From: an uncultured Fretibacterium sp.
Lineage (GTDB): Bacteria > Synergistota > Synergistia > Synergistales > Aminobacteriaceae
Direction of reading: 5' to 3'
Length of the DNA stretch: 64,000 bases
Assembly: GCF_938030725.1 (NCBI RefSeq)
Contig: NZ_CALHIQ010000013.1
Span: 1 to 64,000, forward strand
Part shown: positions 34,134 through 42,534 of the stretch, in pieces
Numbering within the stretch: the first letter of the stretch is position 1
Layout of the letters: every line of letters starts with the position of its first letter
Notes under the pieces: generated by a model
Database searches by the model: none
What the model was told of the DNA's origin: nothing
Seen by the model: the letters and a program-made list of their open reading frames with translations, nothing else
Translations under genes and position numbers: made by a program

Positions 34134-34163
34134 TTGCCTGCTGGAGCCCTGTCGTGATAGAAT
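34134..34163 (+). promoter_or_regulatory. Promoter of the pyr operon
   Basis: TTGCCT (34134-34139) and an extended -10 TGATAGAAT (34155-34163) are 18 bp apart. Transcription would start near 34170, giving a leader of about 175 nt that contains the PyrR attenuator. Confidence 0.65.
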
Positions 34164-34202
34164 GAACTCCGCAGTGAGCTTTTACGAAATAGTTGCACGC
34201 GT

Positions 34203-34913
<711 letters not shown>

Positions 34914-34914
34914 G

Positions 34915-35880
34915 ATGTCGAGATTGACGCTGCGAGGCGGCGTTCCGGCCCCGTGCCGGGCGGCGCAGGGAACGGCCGGTGGGGGAGCGGGGCGGACCTT
35001 TCAGGTGGACCGCCTCATCCGCGTCATCGAGGAGAAGGGGAACCCCACCGCCCTTGGGCTGGACACGCGGCTGGAGTACCTGCCTCCGGCCTTCGCCCGT
35101 CCCTACCTGGAGGCGGGCGGAGCGGCCTCCGCGGTGCGGGCCTTCAACTTCGCCCTCCTGGAGGCCCTGCGCGACCTCATCCCCTGCGTCAAGGTCCAGG
35201 CGGCGTACTACGAGCTGATGGGGGCGTCGGGCGTGGCCTGCATGGAGGAGACCCTGGCGGAGGCCCGTCGCCTCGGGTACGTCGTCATCCTGGACGCGAA
35301 GCGCGGGGACATCGGCGCCACGGCCGCTGCCTACTCGGAGGCCTACCTGGCGGAGGGCGCTCCCGCGCCGGTGGACTTCCTCACCGTGAACCCCTACTTC
35401 GGCACGGACGGCGTGCAGCCCTTCCTGGAGGACTGCGGGCGGAGCGGCAGGGGCCTCTTCGTCCTGGTCAAGACGTCGAACCCCTCGTCGGTGGAGTTTC
35501 AGGACGTCAGGATGGAGGACGGCCAGCCGCTCTTCCTCCGGGTGGGGAGGAGCACGGCCCGCTGGGGCGAGGACCTGATGGGGGAGATGGGCTACAGCGC
35601 GGTCGGCGCGGTGGTGGGCGCGACGTACCCGGAGCAGGGCGCGATGCTGCGGCGGGAGATGCCCCACACCTTCTTCCTGCTTCCGGGCTACGGAGCCCAG
35701 GGGGCAACGGGCCGATCCCTGGCGGGCTGCTTCGACAGCCAGGGTCGCGGCGCGGTGGTGAACGCCTCGCGCAGCCTGATCTGCGCCCACAAGAAGGCGG
35801 GAACGGAGGACTTTATCTCCGCCGCCAGGGAGGAGGCCCTCAGGATGCGGGAGGACCTACGGCAGGCCCTGCGGGGCTGA
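34915..35880 (+). CDS. pyrF: Orotidine-5'-phosphate decarboxylase (type 2)
   Basis: 321 aa, of the longer type-2 OMP decarboxylase class. The active-site motif ILDAKRGDIGATAAAY (about residues 124-139) holds the Lys-Asp catalytic pair. Upstream LGLDTRLEYLP and downstream TVNPYFGTDGVQPF are typical. The enzyme makes UMP from OMP. The first 30 residues (Arg/Gly-rich) are not conserved, and a later start is possible, but the ATG at 34915 sits just after the pyrR stop with GGAGAGG upstream. Confidence 0.9.
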   Translation: MSRLTLRGGVPAPCRAAQGTAGGGAGRTFQVDRLIRVIEEKGNPTALGLDTRLEYLPPAFARPYLEAGGAASAVRAFNFALLEALRDLIPCVKVQAAYYELMGASGVACMEETLAEARRLGYVVILDAKRGDIGATAAAYSEAYLAEGAPAPVDFLTVNPYFGTDGVQPFLEDCGRSGRGLFVLVKTSNPSSVEFQDVRMEDGQPLFLRVGRSTARWGEDLMGEMGYSAVGAVVGATYPEQGAMLRREMPHTFFLLPGYGAQGATGRSLAGCFDSQGRGAVVNASRSLICAHKKAGTEDFISAAREEALRMREDLRQALRG

Positions 35881-35915
35881 GGCGGACGAAAACTTACCCA
35901 AGGAGGTCGTTTTTC

Positions 35916-36500
35916 ATGGAAAAGACGCAGGAGTTGGCGATGGAGATATTGACGCGCCTCGGCGCGCTGAAGCGCGGGCACTTCCGCCTGACGTCGGGGC
36001 TGCACAGCGACTGTTACATGCAGTGCGCGGTGCTCTTCGAGCACCCGAAGGAGAGCGAAAGCCTGTGCCGCGCGCTGGCGGAGGGCTTTGCGGGGCAGAG
36101 GATCGACCTGGTGGCGTCGCCGGCCGTCGGGGGCGTCATCATGGGCTACGAGATGGCGCGGGCCCTCTCCGTTCGGAACGTCTTCGCGGAGCGTGAGGAC
36201 GGAAGGATGACCCTCCGCCGCGGCTTCCGCGTGGAGCCGGGAGAGCGCGCGCTGGTGGTGGAGGACGTCGTGACCACCGGCGGCTCCGTTCGGGAGGTCA
36301 TCGAGCTCCTGCGCGGAGCGGGCGCCGAGGTGGTGGGCGTGGGGTCCGTGGTGGACCGGTCAGGCGGCAGGGTGGACTTCGGTGTCCCCTTCCATGCCCT
36401 GATGACCATGGAGGCGTCCGCCTGGCGGGAGGAGGAGTGTCCCCTCTGCAAGAAGGGAGAGCCCATCGTCAAGCCGGGGAGCCGGCAGCTCAAGAAGTAG
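35916..36500 (+). CDS. pyrE: Orotate phosphoribosyltransferase
   Basis: 194 aa. LTSGLHSDCYMQCA near the start, and the PRPP loop VVEDVVTTGGSVREVI (about residues 113-128), identify the enzyme that makes OMP from orotate and PRPP. The C-terminus has a CPLCKKGEP segment found in the thermophile/clostridial OPRT group. AAGGAGGT precedes the ATG, 35 bp after pyrF. The operon contains only pyrR, pyrF and pyrE here, so the earlier steps of pyrimidine synthesis must be encoded elsewhere. Confidence 0.95.
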   Translation: MEKTQELAMEILTRLGALKRGHFRLTSGLHSDCYMQCAVLFEHPKESESLCRALAEGFAGQRIDLVASPAVGGVIMGYEMARALSVRNVFAEREDGRMTLRRGFRVEPGERALVVEDVVTTGGSVREVIELLRGAGAEVVGVGSVVDRSGGRVDFGVPFHALMTMEASAWREEECPLCKKGEPIVKPGSRQLKK

Positions 36501-36543
36501 CGGCCTCCGCCGCGGCCCGCCCTCCCGACCCGCCTTTTTCAGA

Positions 36544-36572
36544 TTGTTTTTCCGATGGGTTAGCGTTATATT
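36544..36572 (+). promoter_or_regulatory. Candidate promoter of lepB
   Basis: TTGTTT (36544-36549) and TATATT (36567-36572) have 17-bp spacing, about 50 bp before the lepB ATG. Confidence 0.5.
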
Positions 36573-36621
36573 ATCCCCAGCAGGTTCCCGATGGACATCC
36601 GGGAACGGGAACGGAGGACGT

Positions 36622-37170
36622 ATGGAGTTGGCAGCAGAAGCAGCGAAGCCCTGGTGGCGAGAAACCATTGAAACCATCGTCTGGGCGTTTGTCCTGGCGA
36701 TGATCATCCGCACGTTTGTCGTGCAGGCCTTTTGGATCCCCAGCGGGTCCATGATCCCCACGCTTGAGATCGGGGACCGCGTCCTGGTGGCGAAGTTCTG
36801 GAACTGGTTCTTCGAGCCGTCCCGCGGGTCCATCTACGTGTTCACCTATCCGAAGGACCGGGATCGGGACTTCGTGAAGCGCATCATCGGCCTTCCGGGG
36901 GACACGGTGGACATCCGGGACGGCGTCGTCTTCGTCAACGGACACCCCACGGAGGAGCCCTACGTCGTGAACCATGACGCCTACAGCATCCGGACCGGAG
37001 AATTCTTCCAGCGCCCCTTCACGGTACCGCAGGACAGCTACTTCGTCATGGGGGACAACCGCCCCAACTCCCAGGACAGCCGCTTCTGGGGTTTCGTTCG
37101 GAGGTCGGACCTCCACGGCCCGGCCTTCTTCCGCTACTGGCCCCTGACCCGCCTCGGCATCCCCCGCTGA
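36622..37170 (+). CDS. lepB: Signal peptidase I
   Basis: 182 aa. One N-terminal membrane anchor (IVWAFVLAMIIRTFVVQAF) leads into box B with the catalytic Ser43 in IPSGSMIPTL, and box D with the general base Lys86 in DFVKRIIGLPGD. Box E is MGDNRPNSQDSRFWG. It removes signal peptides from exported proteins at the outer face of the cytoplasmic membrane. The ATG at 36622 follows CGGAGGAC. It begins a compact block shared by many bacteria: lepB, ylqF, rnhB, fliK-like, flhB-like, yraN, comM. Confidence 0.95.
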   Translation: MELAAEAAKPWWRETIETIVWAFVLAMIIRTFVVQAFWIPSGSMIPTLEIGDRVLVAKFWNWFFEPSRGSIYVFTYPKDRDRDFVKRIIGLPGDTVDIRDGVVFVNGHPTEEPYVVNHDAYSIRTGEFFQRPFTVPQDSYFVMGDNRPNSQDSRFWGFVRRSDLHGPAFFRYWPLTRLGIPR

Positions 37171-37171
37171 C

Positions 37172-38014
37172 GTGGCCCGAACGGTCTGGTATCCGGGCCA
37201 CATGGCCCGGGGCGGTCGGAAGCTCGCCGAAATTGTCGAAAAGCTGGACCTTATCCTTGAGGTGCGCGACGCCCGTGCACCTTTTTCCACGTCCGCACCC
37301 ATCGTCAGCACCTTTTCGCGCCTGAGGCCCGTCCTGCTGGTCCTCGCCAAACGGGACCTGGCGGACCCGGAACGCACGGGCGTCTGGCTCGAAGCGCTGG
37401 GGCCGGACGCCCGTGCGCTGGACCTCCGAAGGAAGGAGGGCCTCGCCTCCCTGCGGAAGGCCCTCTCCGCGCGCCGTCCCCCACACCGTGAGCTCCGCGT
37501 GGCCGTCATGGGCATTCCCAACGTGGGCAAGTCCATGTTGCTCAACGCGCTGGTGGGCAAGGCTCAGGCCCACGTCGGCGGCATCCCCGGAGTGACGCGG
37601 TCCGTCAGCTGGTATCGGAATGGGGACCTGCTGGTGGTGGACTCTCCCGGCATTCTGGACCCCCACGCGGAGCCGGGCGTGCATCAGGTCCTGTCCTGGC
37701 TGGGCTGCGCCCGGGCCGAGGTCCTGGGAGGCTTCGAGGCGGCGGCGCTGCAGTTCGTCCGCTTCCTGCGGAGCCGAGGGCTGTTCGAGGTCGTGCTGGG
37801 AAAGTGGGAGGTTCGGGAGCTGGACGTGGACGAAACGCCGGAGGAAACTCTCGCGCGCATTGGACGCCGGCTGGGGTGCCTCGCGCCCGGCGGATCGGTC
37901 AATATGGAGTTGGCGGCCCGTCGCCTCATGGAGGCCTTCTCCTCCGGCAGGCTGGGGCCGGCGACGCTTGAGCTGCCCGGCGACCCCATTGGCCTTTCGG
38001 GAACGGATGATTGA
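37172..38014 (+). CDS. ylqF: Ribosome biogenesis GTPase YlqF/RbgA
   Basis: 280 aa circularly permuted GTPase. The motif order is G4 first (LAKRDLAD), then G1 GIPNVGKSMLLNAL and G2/G3 GVTRSVSW and DSPGILDP, as in RbgA. WYPGHMARG at the start is the family hallmark. It acts late in 50S subunit assembly. Translation begins at a GTG one base after the lepB stop, so it is coupled. The end overlaps rnhB by 8 bp, the same order as in Bacillus (ylqF-rnhB). Confidence 0.9.
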   Translation: MARTVWYPGHMARGGRKLAEIVEKLDLILEVRDARAPFSTSAPIVSTFSRLRPVLLVLAKRDLADPERTGVWLEALGPDARALDLRRKEGLASLRKALSARRPPHRELRVAVMGIPNVGKSMLLNALVGKAQAHVGGIPGVTRSVSWYRNGDLLVVDSPGILDPHAEPGVHQVLSWLGCARAEVLGGFEAAALQFVRFLRSRGLFEVVLGKWEVRELDVDETPEETLARIGRRLGCLAPGGSVNMELAARRLMEAFSSGRLGPATLELPGDPIGLSGTDD

Positions 38015-38687
38015 CCTCGCCTTGCCCCGTCACGCCGACCGGGAGCAGGTGCGCCGCCTGATCGGAGCGCTTCGGGCACGCGGCCCGGTGGTGGGCACGG
38101 ACGAGGTGGGGCGCGGCCCACTGGCGGGGCCGGTGGTGGCCGCCGCCGTCCTCCTGACGGAGGAGCAGGAGCTGGCCCTCCTGAAGCTGGGGCTGAGGGA
38201 TTCAAAGCGCATGGCCCCACGCGCCAGGGAGCGGGTCTTCGCCGCCATGCAGGCGATGGGCGCGGCCTGGGCGGCTCAGGCGGGGAGCGTGGCCCGCATC
38301 GAGCGGGAGAACATCCGGTGTACCTCCCTCTGGGCCATGGGCCGCAGCGTGGCCCGCCTATGCGCGGCGAAGGGCTTCGAGCCGGTCTGCGTCGTGGTGG
38401 ACGGCCCGGCCTTCGTCCCCGGCCTCGAGGCGGAGCAGTGGCCCCTGGTGACGGCGGACGCGCTGGCGCCGGTAGTTTCGGCGGCCTCGGTGGCAGCCAA
38501 GGTGCTGCGGGACCGCGTCATGACGAGGCTGGACGCCCTCTACCCCGGCTACGGGCTGGCGCAGCACAAGGGCTATCCCACGGCGGCGCACCGCGAGGCC
38601 GTCCGCCGCCTGGGGCCGTCGCCGGTGCATCGGCGCTCCTTCTGCCGGAAGTGCCTCCCGGAGCCGGAGGCGCGGCTGTGGGTATAA
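38007..38687 (+). CDS. rnhB: Ribonuclease HII
   Basis: 226 aa. The active-site motif GTDEVGRGPLAGPVVAAAV supplies the Asp-Glu pair, with further acidic residues in VVDGPAF and the SVAAKVLRDRVM segment. GYGLAQHKGYPTAAH is also typical. It cleaves RNA in RNA-DNA hybrids, including misincorporated ribonucleotides. The ATG lies inside the end of ylqF (8-bp overlap). Confidence 0.95.
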   Translation: MIDLALPRHADREQVRRLIGALRARGPVVGTDEVGRGPLAGPVVAAAVLLTEEQELALLKLGLRDSKRMAPRARERVFAAMQAMGAAWAAQAGSVARIERENIRCTSLWAMGRSVARLCAAKGFEPVCVVVDGPAFVPGLEAEQWPLVTADALAPVVSAASVAAKVLRDRVMTRLDALYPGYGLAQHKGYPTAAHREAVRRLGPSPVHRRSFCRKCLPEPEARLWV

Positions 38688-38891
38688 AATTGAGCCCTTT
38701 TAAGCCGAGAGTGCCGCTGTGTTGGCCTGTACCCTTGTTTGGCGAACAGCCAAAGGGGGCATGCTAGGGAGAGGAAGGCTCTGGTCAGGGGCGCACGCCC
38801 TTGGTAAGACCGCCCTCAGAGAAGCAGGAGATCAGCGCTAAAGATATCGATGAGTGGATTCAGGTAGGTCTGACGGAGCGGAGGAAACCGT
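38688..38891 (+). other. 204-bp intergenic region with several hairpins
   Basis: No gene is seen. It contains TTTGGC-GAACA-GCCAAA (about 38739-38755) and GGGCGCACGCCC nested within GGTC...GACC (about 38785-38814). No T-run terminator is evident. It may be a structured leader or an old promoter region for the FliK-like operon. I could not match it to a riboswitch class. Confidence 0.35.
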
Positions 38892-39986
38892 ATGCCCCCG
38901 GTAAACAACCTCATCAACCAGAACCTGACGGACCCGAGCCGGACGAGCGCGGGTCAGATCGCGGTTGGACAACAGGCCGAAGCCCTTCAGGGGACGCCGC
39001 CTCGGGCCCCTGGCCTTCGCACGGGGACCGTGGTCACCGGCAGGGTGCTGGCGGGGAACTCGGACGGGACGTATGTCGTGCGGATCGACGGCCAGGGCGC
39101 CAACCCGCCCCTTGAACTGCGCGCCAGGGCGACCCTGACCCTCGTCCCCGGCGAGCGGTTCACCGCCCTGTGGGACGCATCGGGGGGCGGCGTGCCGGTG
39201 TTGCGCCTCTCGAAGGAGGAACTGTCGTTCCTGGCCCAGGTCCCCCAACGGGACCGGGGGCTGGCGACGGCGCTCCTTTCACGGGAGATGCCCCTTTCGG
39301 GGGAGGTCCTGGCCGTCATCCGCGACGCCTGGCGCCGCATGGGGTCCGACGAGGGACAGATCGCGCCCCTCGTCGAGCTGTGGGCGCGGGGAGCGGTGCT
39401 GTCCGCGGAGAACGTGTCCCTGCTGGCGGGCTACACGGCGCTGGACGGGGCGGCGGCCTCGGAGATGTGGAACCGCATCCGTCGGGAGCTGAAGGAGCGA
39501 ACCAAGAAGGGGCAGGACCCTTTAGAAGCCCTCCGCGAGATGAAGGAGGGCAACGGGGAGAAGGCGCGTTTTTTGCAGGCGCATTCCCTCTTGATGCGGC
39601 TCCCACGAAAGGACGTGAACCCCATGCTGCTGGCCGCGCCCTTCTGGCCCCTGCCGGAGGCCACGGGCGGCATGACCGCGCGCGTCTTCGTCGGGCGCTC
39701 GGCGGAGGAGGATGGGCAGCGCTACTGGCAGGCGGGCTTCGGCCTGACGGGGTCGGCCCTCGGCGCGGTGGCGGGCGTTGCGGAAACGGATGGGCGCGGC
39801 TGCAACGTCCTCCTGACCGCCGAGAGCGCGGCGGCCTGCGGCCTGTTGGAGGCCCGCAGGGGCGAGCTGCGACAGGAGCTGGCGGGCGCAGCCCTGGCAG
39901 TACGATTCATCGGCATCTCCCGTGGCGCGCCGCAGGAGCTGCGGGAGCGCCTGCTGGCCGGACGGGGATTGGACGTGACCGTGTGA
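38892..39986 (+). CDS. FliK-like (flagellar hook-length control-like) protein, YlqG position
   Basis: 364 aa. The protein has a disordered, Gln/Pro-rich start (to about residue 45), a small beta domain (VVTGRVLAGNSDGTYVVRID, LTLVPGERFTALW), a helical middle, and a C-terminal beta/alpha part (NVLLTAESAAACGLLE, ELRQELAGAALAVRFIGI) resembling the FliK C-terminal domain. In Bacillus the gene in this place (ylqG, after rnhB) has the same nature. No flagellar genes are nearby, so its role is not necessarily flagellar. Its stop overlaps the FlhB-like start. Confidence 0.65.
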   Translation: MPPVNNLINQNLTDPSRTSAGQIAVGQQAEALQGTPPRAPGLRTGTVVTGRVLAGNSDGTYVVRIDGQGANPPLELRARATLTLVPGERFTALWDASGGGVPVLRLSKEELSFLAQVPQRDRGLATALLSREMPLSGEVLAVIRDAWRRMGSDEGQIAPLVELWARGAVLSAENVSLLAGYTALDGAAASEMWNRIRRELKERTKKGQDPLEALREMKEGNGEKARFLQAHSLLMRLPRKDVNPMLLAAPFWPLPEATGGMTARVFVGRSAEEDGQRYWQAGFGLTGSALGAVAGVAETDGRGCNVLLTAESAAACGLLEARRGELRQELAGAALAVRFIGISRGAPQELRERLLAGRGLDVTV

Positions 39987-40273
39987 TGGCGGAAGCGAAG
40001 CGGGATCAGGCCGTCGCGCTGAAATACGATCGGGAAACGATGAACGCGCCCACGGTGACGGCCAGGGGCGAGGGCTTCATTGCGCGGAAGATCGTGGAGC
40101 GTGCCCTTGAGGCGGACGTCCCCGTCCTGGAGGACGCGGCCCTCGTTTCCGCGCTCCTGTCGCTGGAGCTGGGGGAGGAGATTCCGGCGGAGCTCTACAC
40201 GGTGGTGGCGCGAGTGCTGACCTGGGTCTACCGGGTGGACCGCGAGGCCGCCGGCGGAGGGCGCGATGAGTAG
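39986..40273 (+). CDS. FlhB-like C-terminal-domain protein (YlqH/FhlB type)
   Basis: 95 aa. It corresponds only to the cytoplasmic C-terminal domain of FlhB/YscU: AVALKYDRE, APTVTARGEGFIARKIVE, ELGEEIPAELYTVVARVLTWVYRVD. The membrane domain and the NPTH self-cleavage motif are absent, as in the stand-alone YlqH/FhlB proteins. It follows a FliK-like gene (TGATG overlap), repeating the FliK-FlhB partnership seen in flagellar export switching. The function of these orphan pairs is unknown. Confidence 0.8.
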   Translation: MAEAKRDQAVALKYDRETMNAPTVTARGEGFIARKIVERALEADVPVLEDAALVSALLSLELGEEIPAELYTVVARVLTWVYRVDREAAGGGRDE

Positions 40274-40649
40274 CGCCGGGGACCTGGGCCGCCTGGCCGA
40301 GGGGTGGGCCGCGGACTACGTTCGCTCCCTGGGCTGGCGCGTGCTGGGCCGCAACGTGACGAACCACTGCGGCGAGCTGGACGTGGTGGCGCTGGACGAG
40401 GCGGAGCGCGAGCTGGTGATCGTCGAGGTGCGGTGCCGCACGCTGGGCAAGGTGCAGGCACCCCTCGACTCCGTGGGGCCGCGAAAGCTGCATGCGCTGA
40501 TCCGCGCGGGCCGGACCCTGGCGGACGAGATGGGCTGGGACGGCCCCTGGCGCATCGACCTGATTGGCGTCACGGCGGGTCGGGGCTCCGAGGGCTGGAA
40601 GCTGGAGCACGTCCGGGACGTGACGCGCGGGATGGAGTTTTCGTCGTGA
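40266..40649 (+). CDS. YraN/UPF0102-family endonuclease-like protein
   Basis: 127 aa. The small restriction-endonuclease-like fold is seen as LAEGWAADYVRSLGW, NHCGELDVVALD and ELVIVEVRCRT (the E/D...ExK-like catalytic pattern, with R in place of K) followed by RKLHALIRAGR. YraN proteins are widespread and uncharacterised, usually next to rnhB or comM. It overlaps the previous gene by 8 bp and the next by 4 bp. Confidence 0.85.
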   Translation: MSSAGDLGRLAEGWAADYVRSLGWRVLGRNVTNHCGELDVVALDEAERELVIVEVRCRTLGKVQAPLDSVGPRKLHALIRAGRTLADEMGWDGPWRIDLIGVTAGRGSEGWKLEHVRDVTRGMEFSS

Positions 40650-42151
40650 GCGGGATCCTGGGTGCGACGCTGAAGGGGATGGAGGCCCTGCCCGTCGAGG
40701 TGGAGGTCGAGATCACGGGCGGGCTGTTCGCCATCTCCATCGTCGGGATGCCGGACGTCGCGGTGCGGGAGTCGAAGGAACGGGTGCGGGCCGCGCTGCG
40801 GTCCCTGGGGCTGAGGCTGAAGGGGCGCATTTCCGTGAACCTCGCGCCGGCGGACGTCCCGAAGGAGGGGGCGCTCCTGGACCTGCCCATCGCCCTCGGC
40901 ATGATGACCGCTTCGGGCCTCCTGGGGGACCTGCCGCGGGCCGTCTACATGGGGGAGCTGGCGCTGGACGGCCGCCTCCGGCGGGTGCGGGGGGCCGTAC
41001 CAGCGGCATTCCTGGCGCGGAGCCTCGGCGTGCCCATCTACGTCCCGCGCGAGAACGCCGGCGAGGTGGCGCTGGTGCGGGGCGTGAAGGCCTTCTGCGC
41101 GGAAACGCTGGCGGAGCTGACGGCCTGCCTGCGGGGCGAAGCGGAGCCGTCGCCCGTGCCTGGGGCGGAGGTCCCGGACCTGCCGGAGACGGCGGACCCG
41201 GACTTCGCCGACATCAAGGGGCAGGCGGCGGCGCGGCGCGCGGCGGAGATCGCGGCGGCGGGGCACCACAACCTCCTCCTGGTGGGGTCGCCGGGCAGCG
41301 GCAAGACGCTGATCGCACGGGCCCTGGCAGGCATCCTGCCCCCGCTGACGGACGAGGAGCTGGTGGAAACGCTCCTGGTGCGCAGCACCCTCGGCATCTC
41401 CGAGGCGCCGGGGCGGGCGCGGCCCTTCCGTACGGTACACTTCAGCGCCAGCACGGTTTCCATCTGCGGGGGCGGCGCTTCCCTGAGGCCGGGCGAGGTG
41501 TCCCTGGCCCATCGGGGTGTCCTGTTCCTGGACGAGTACACGGAGTTTCGGCGGGACCTGACGGAGAGCCTGCGGGCGCCCATCGAGGACGGCCGGATCG
41601 TCGTGAGCCGGGCGGCCGGCACGGTGAGCTACCCCTCGCGGGTGTTGCTGGTGCTGGCGGCCAACCCCTGCGCCTGCGGCTTTGCCGGGGACCCCGTCGT
41701 CAAGTGTACCTGTTCTGCCCTGGAGCTGGAGCGCTACCGGCGCAAGCTGTCGGGGCCCATCCTGGATCGCATCGACCTGCAGATCGCTGTGCCGCGCCTG
41801 ACGCCGGAGGAGCTGCTCTCCTTCTCCGGGACGTCGGAGCCCAGCGCCGCGATCCGGCGGCGCGTCATCGCAGCGCGGGCCGTTCAACAGGAACGCTGGG
41901 CGCCCTACGGCCTCGTCTGCAACGCGGAGCTGCCTGAGCGGCTGGTGCGTCGCTGCCTCGTCCTGTCGGAGGACGCACGGGCCTACCTGTCCGGCATGGC
42001 GGAGCGCCTGCACCTGTCGGGCCGTGGCCTGAGCCGCGTGCTGAAGGTGGCCCGCACCATCGCGGACCTGGCGGGAGAGTCGGAGCTGACGACGAAGCAC
42101 CTGGCAGAGGCGCTGATGTACCGTTGCGGCTCCGGGAGCCGCGGAGGATAA
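40646..42151 (+). CDS. comM: ComM/YifB-family Mg-chelatase-like AAA+ ATPase
   Basis: 501 aa. An N-terminal Lon-protease-like S5 domain (VEVEITGGLFAISIVGMPD to about residue 170) is followed by the AAA+ module with Walker A GSPGSGKTL (about 211-219) and Walker B GVLFLDEYTEF, and the C-terminal Mg-chelatase lid with ANPCACGF. ComM is a branch-migration helicase that helps integrate DNA during natural transformation. A GTG start overlaps the yraN stop. The tRNA-Gly gene follows 107 bp downstream. Confidence 0.9.
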   Translation: MSGILGATLKGMEALPVEVEVEITGGLFAISIVGMPDVAVRESKERVRAALRSLGLRLKGRISVNLAPADVPKEGALLDLPIALGMMTASGLLGDLPRAVYMGELALDGRLRRVRGAVPAAFLARSLGVPIYVPRENAGEVALVRGVKAFCAETLAELTACLRGEAEPSPVPGAEVPDLPETADPDFADIKGQAAARRAAEIAAAGHHNLLLVGSPGSGKTLIARALAGILPPLTDEELVETLLVRSTLGISEAPGRARPFRTVHFSASTVSICGGGASLRPGEVSLAHRGVLFLDEYTEFRRDLTESLRAPIEDGRIVVSRAAGTVSYPSRVLLVLAANPCACGFAGDPVVKCTCSALELERYRRKLSGPILDRIDLQIAVPRLTPEELLSFSGTSEPSAAIRRRVIAARAVQQERWAPYGLVCNAELPERLVRRCLVLSEDARAYLSGMAERLHLSGRGLSRVLKVARTIADLAGESELTTKHLAEALMYRCGSGSRGG

Positions 42152-42183
42152 GGGCGGATAGAGAGGTCCCTACCTGTCCAAGC

Positions 42184-42212
42184 TTGCCAGAAGTTTTTCC
42201 CTGAGGTATAAT
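42184..42212 (+). promoter_or_regulatory. Promoter of tRNA-Gly
   Basis: TTGCCA (42184-42189) and a perfect TATAAT (42207-42212) are 17 bp apart. The start of transcription would be near 42219, about 40 bp before the tRNA. Confidence 0.85.
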
Positions 42213-42258
42213 ACACGGGCAGTCCGGGGGCGTTCGTTCCTCGTCTGCGGCACGACAG

Positions 42259-42334
42259 GCGGACATAGCTCAGTTGGTAGAGCATCAGCTTCCCAAGCTG
42301 AGGGTCGCGGGTTCGAACCCCGTTGTCCGCTCCA
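42259..42334 (+). tRNA. tRNA-Gly (anticodon CCC)
   Basis: A complete 76-nt cloverleaf: acceptor GCGGACA/TGTCCGC, D-arm GCTC...GAGC, anticodon stem TCAGC/GCTGA with loop TTCCCAA (anticodon CCC), T-arm GCGGG-TTCGAAC-CCCGT, and an encoded CCA. Its 3' part is the likely attachment site of the downstream prophage. Confidence 0.97.
42310..42334 (+). other. Probable prophage attachment site attL (inferred)
   Basis: P4-type integrases usually recombine in the T-loop/3' end of a tRNA gene, and the integrase gene begins 200 bp from this tRNA. The exact core cannot be set, because the right end and its repeated copy lie outside the window. Confidence 0.5.
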
Positions 42335-42365
42335 GCAGATCATCCGGCTCAGTCCGGTTACACTT

Positions 42366-42392
42366 AAAACCCCGCTCAAAAGCGGGGTTTTT
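42366..42392 (+). terminator. Intrinsic terminator after tRNA-Gly
   Basis: A perfect stem AAAACCCCGCT/AGCGGGGTTTT with CAAA loop ends in T. It closes the tRNA transcript before the integrase promoter. Confidence 0.85.
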
Positions 42393-42397
42393 GCGTT

Positions 42398-42426
42398 TTG
42401 ACAGTCCGCCACTATCCGGTTAATAT
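42398..42426 (+). promoter_or_regulatory. Promoter of the integrase gene
   Basis: TTGACA (42398-42403) and TAATAT (42421-42426) with 17-bp spacing. The promoter lies within the repeat cluster, so integrase binding could repress its own gene. Confidence 0.6.
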
Positions 42427-42534
42427 TGTCTATATCCGGCACATAACCGTACCTATTCCCGTACCACTCTTCGCGAGAGGACACGGAGAAGCGCTTCTGT
42501 GGTACGGTCGCGCTGAAGACAGGAGATGACTGGA

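Larger units (their letters stand above)
42343..42450. repeat. TCCGGTTA-like repeats beside the attachment site
   Basis: TCCGGCTC (42343), TCCGGTTA (42353 and 42415), TCCGGCAC (42435) and an inverted ACGGTTAT-type copy (42443-42450) cluster between the tRNA and the integrase gene. They are candidates for arm-type integrase binding sites. Confidence 0.45.

Noticed and set aside
38688..38891. Riboswitch of a known class
   Set aside because: I could not find the conserved cores of common classes such as c-di-GMP, TPP, glycine or preQ1.
42526..42534. ATG at 42526 as the integrase start
   Set aside because: It has no spacing from the AGGAG site; the TTG 9 bp later gives proper spacing and the family-typical MALT start.
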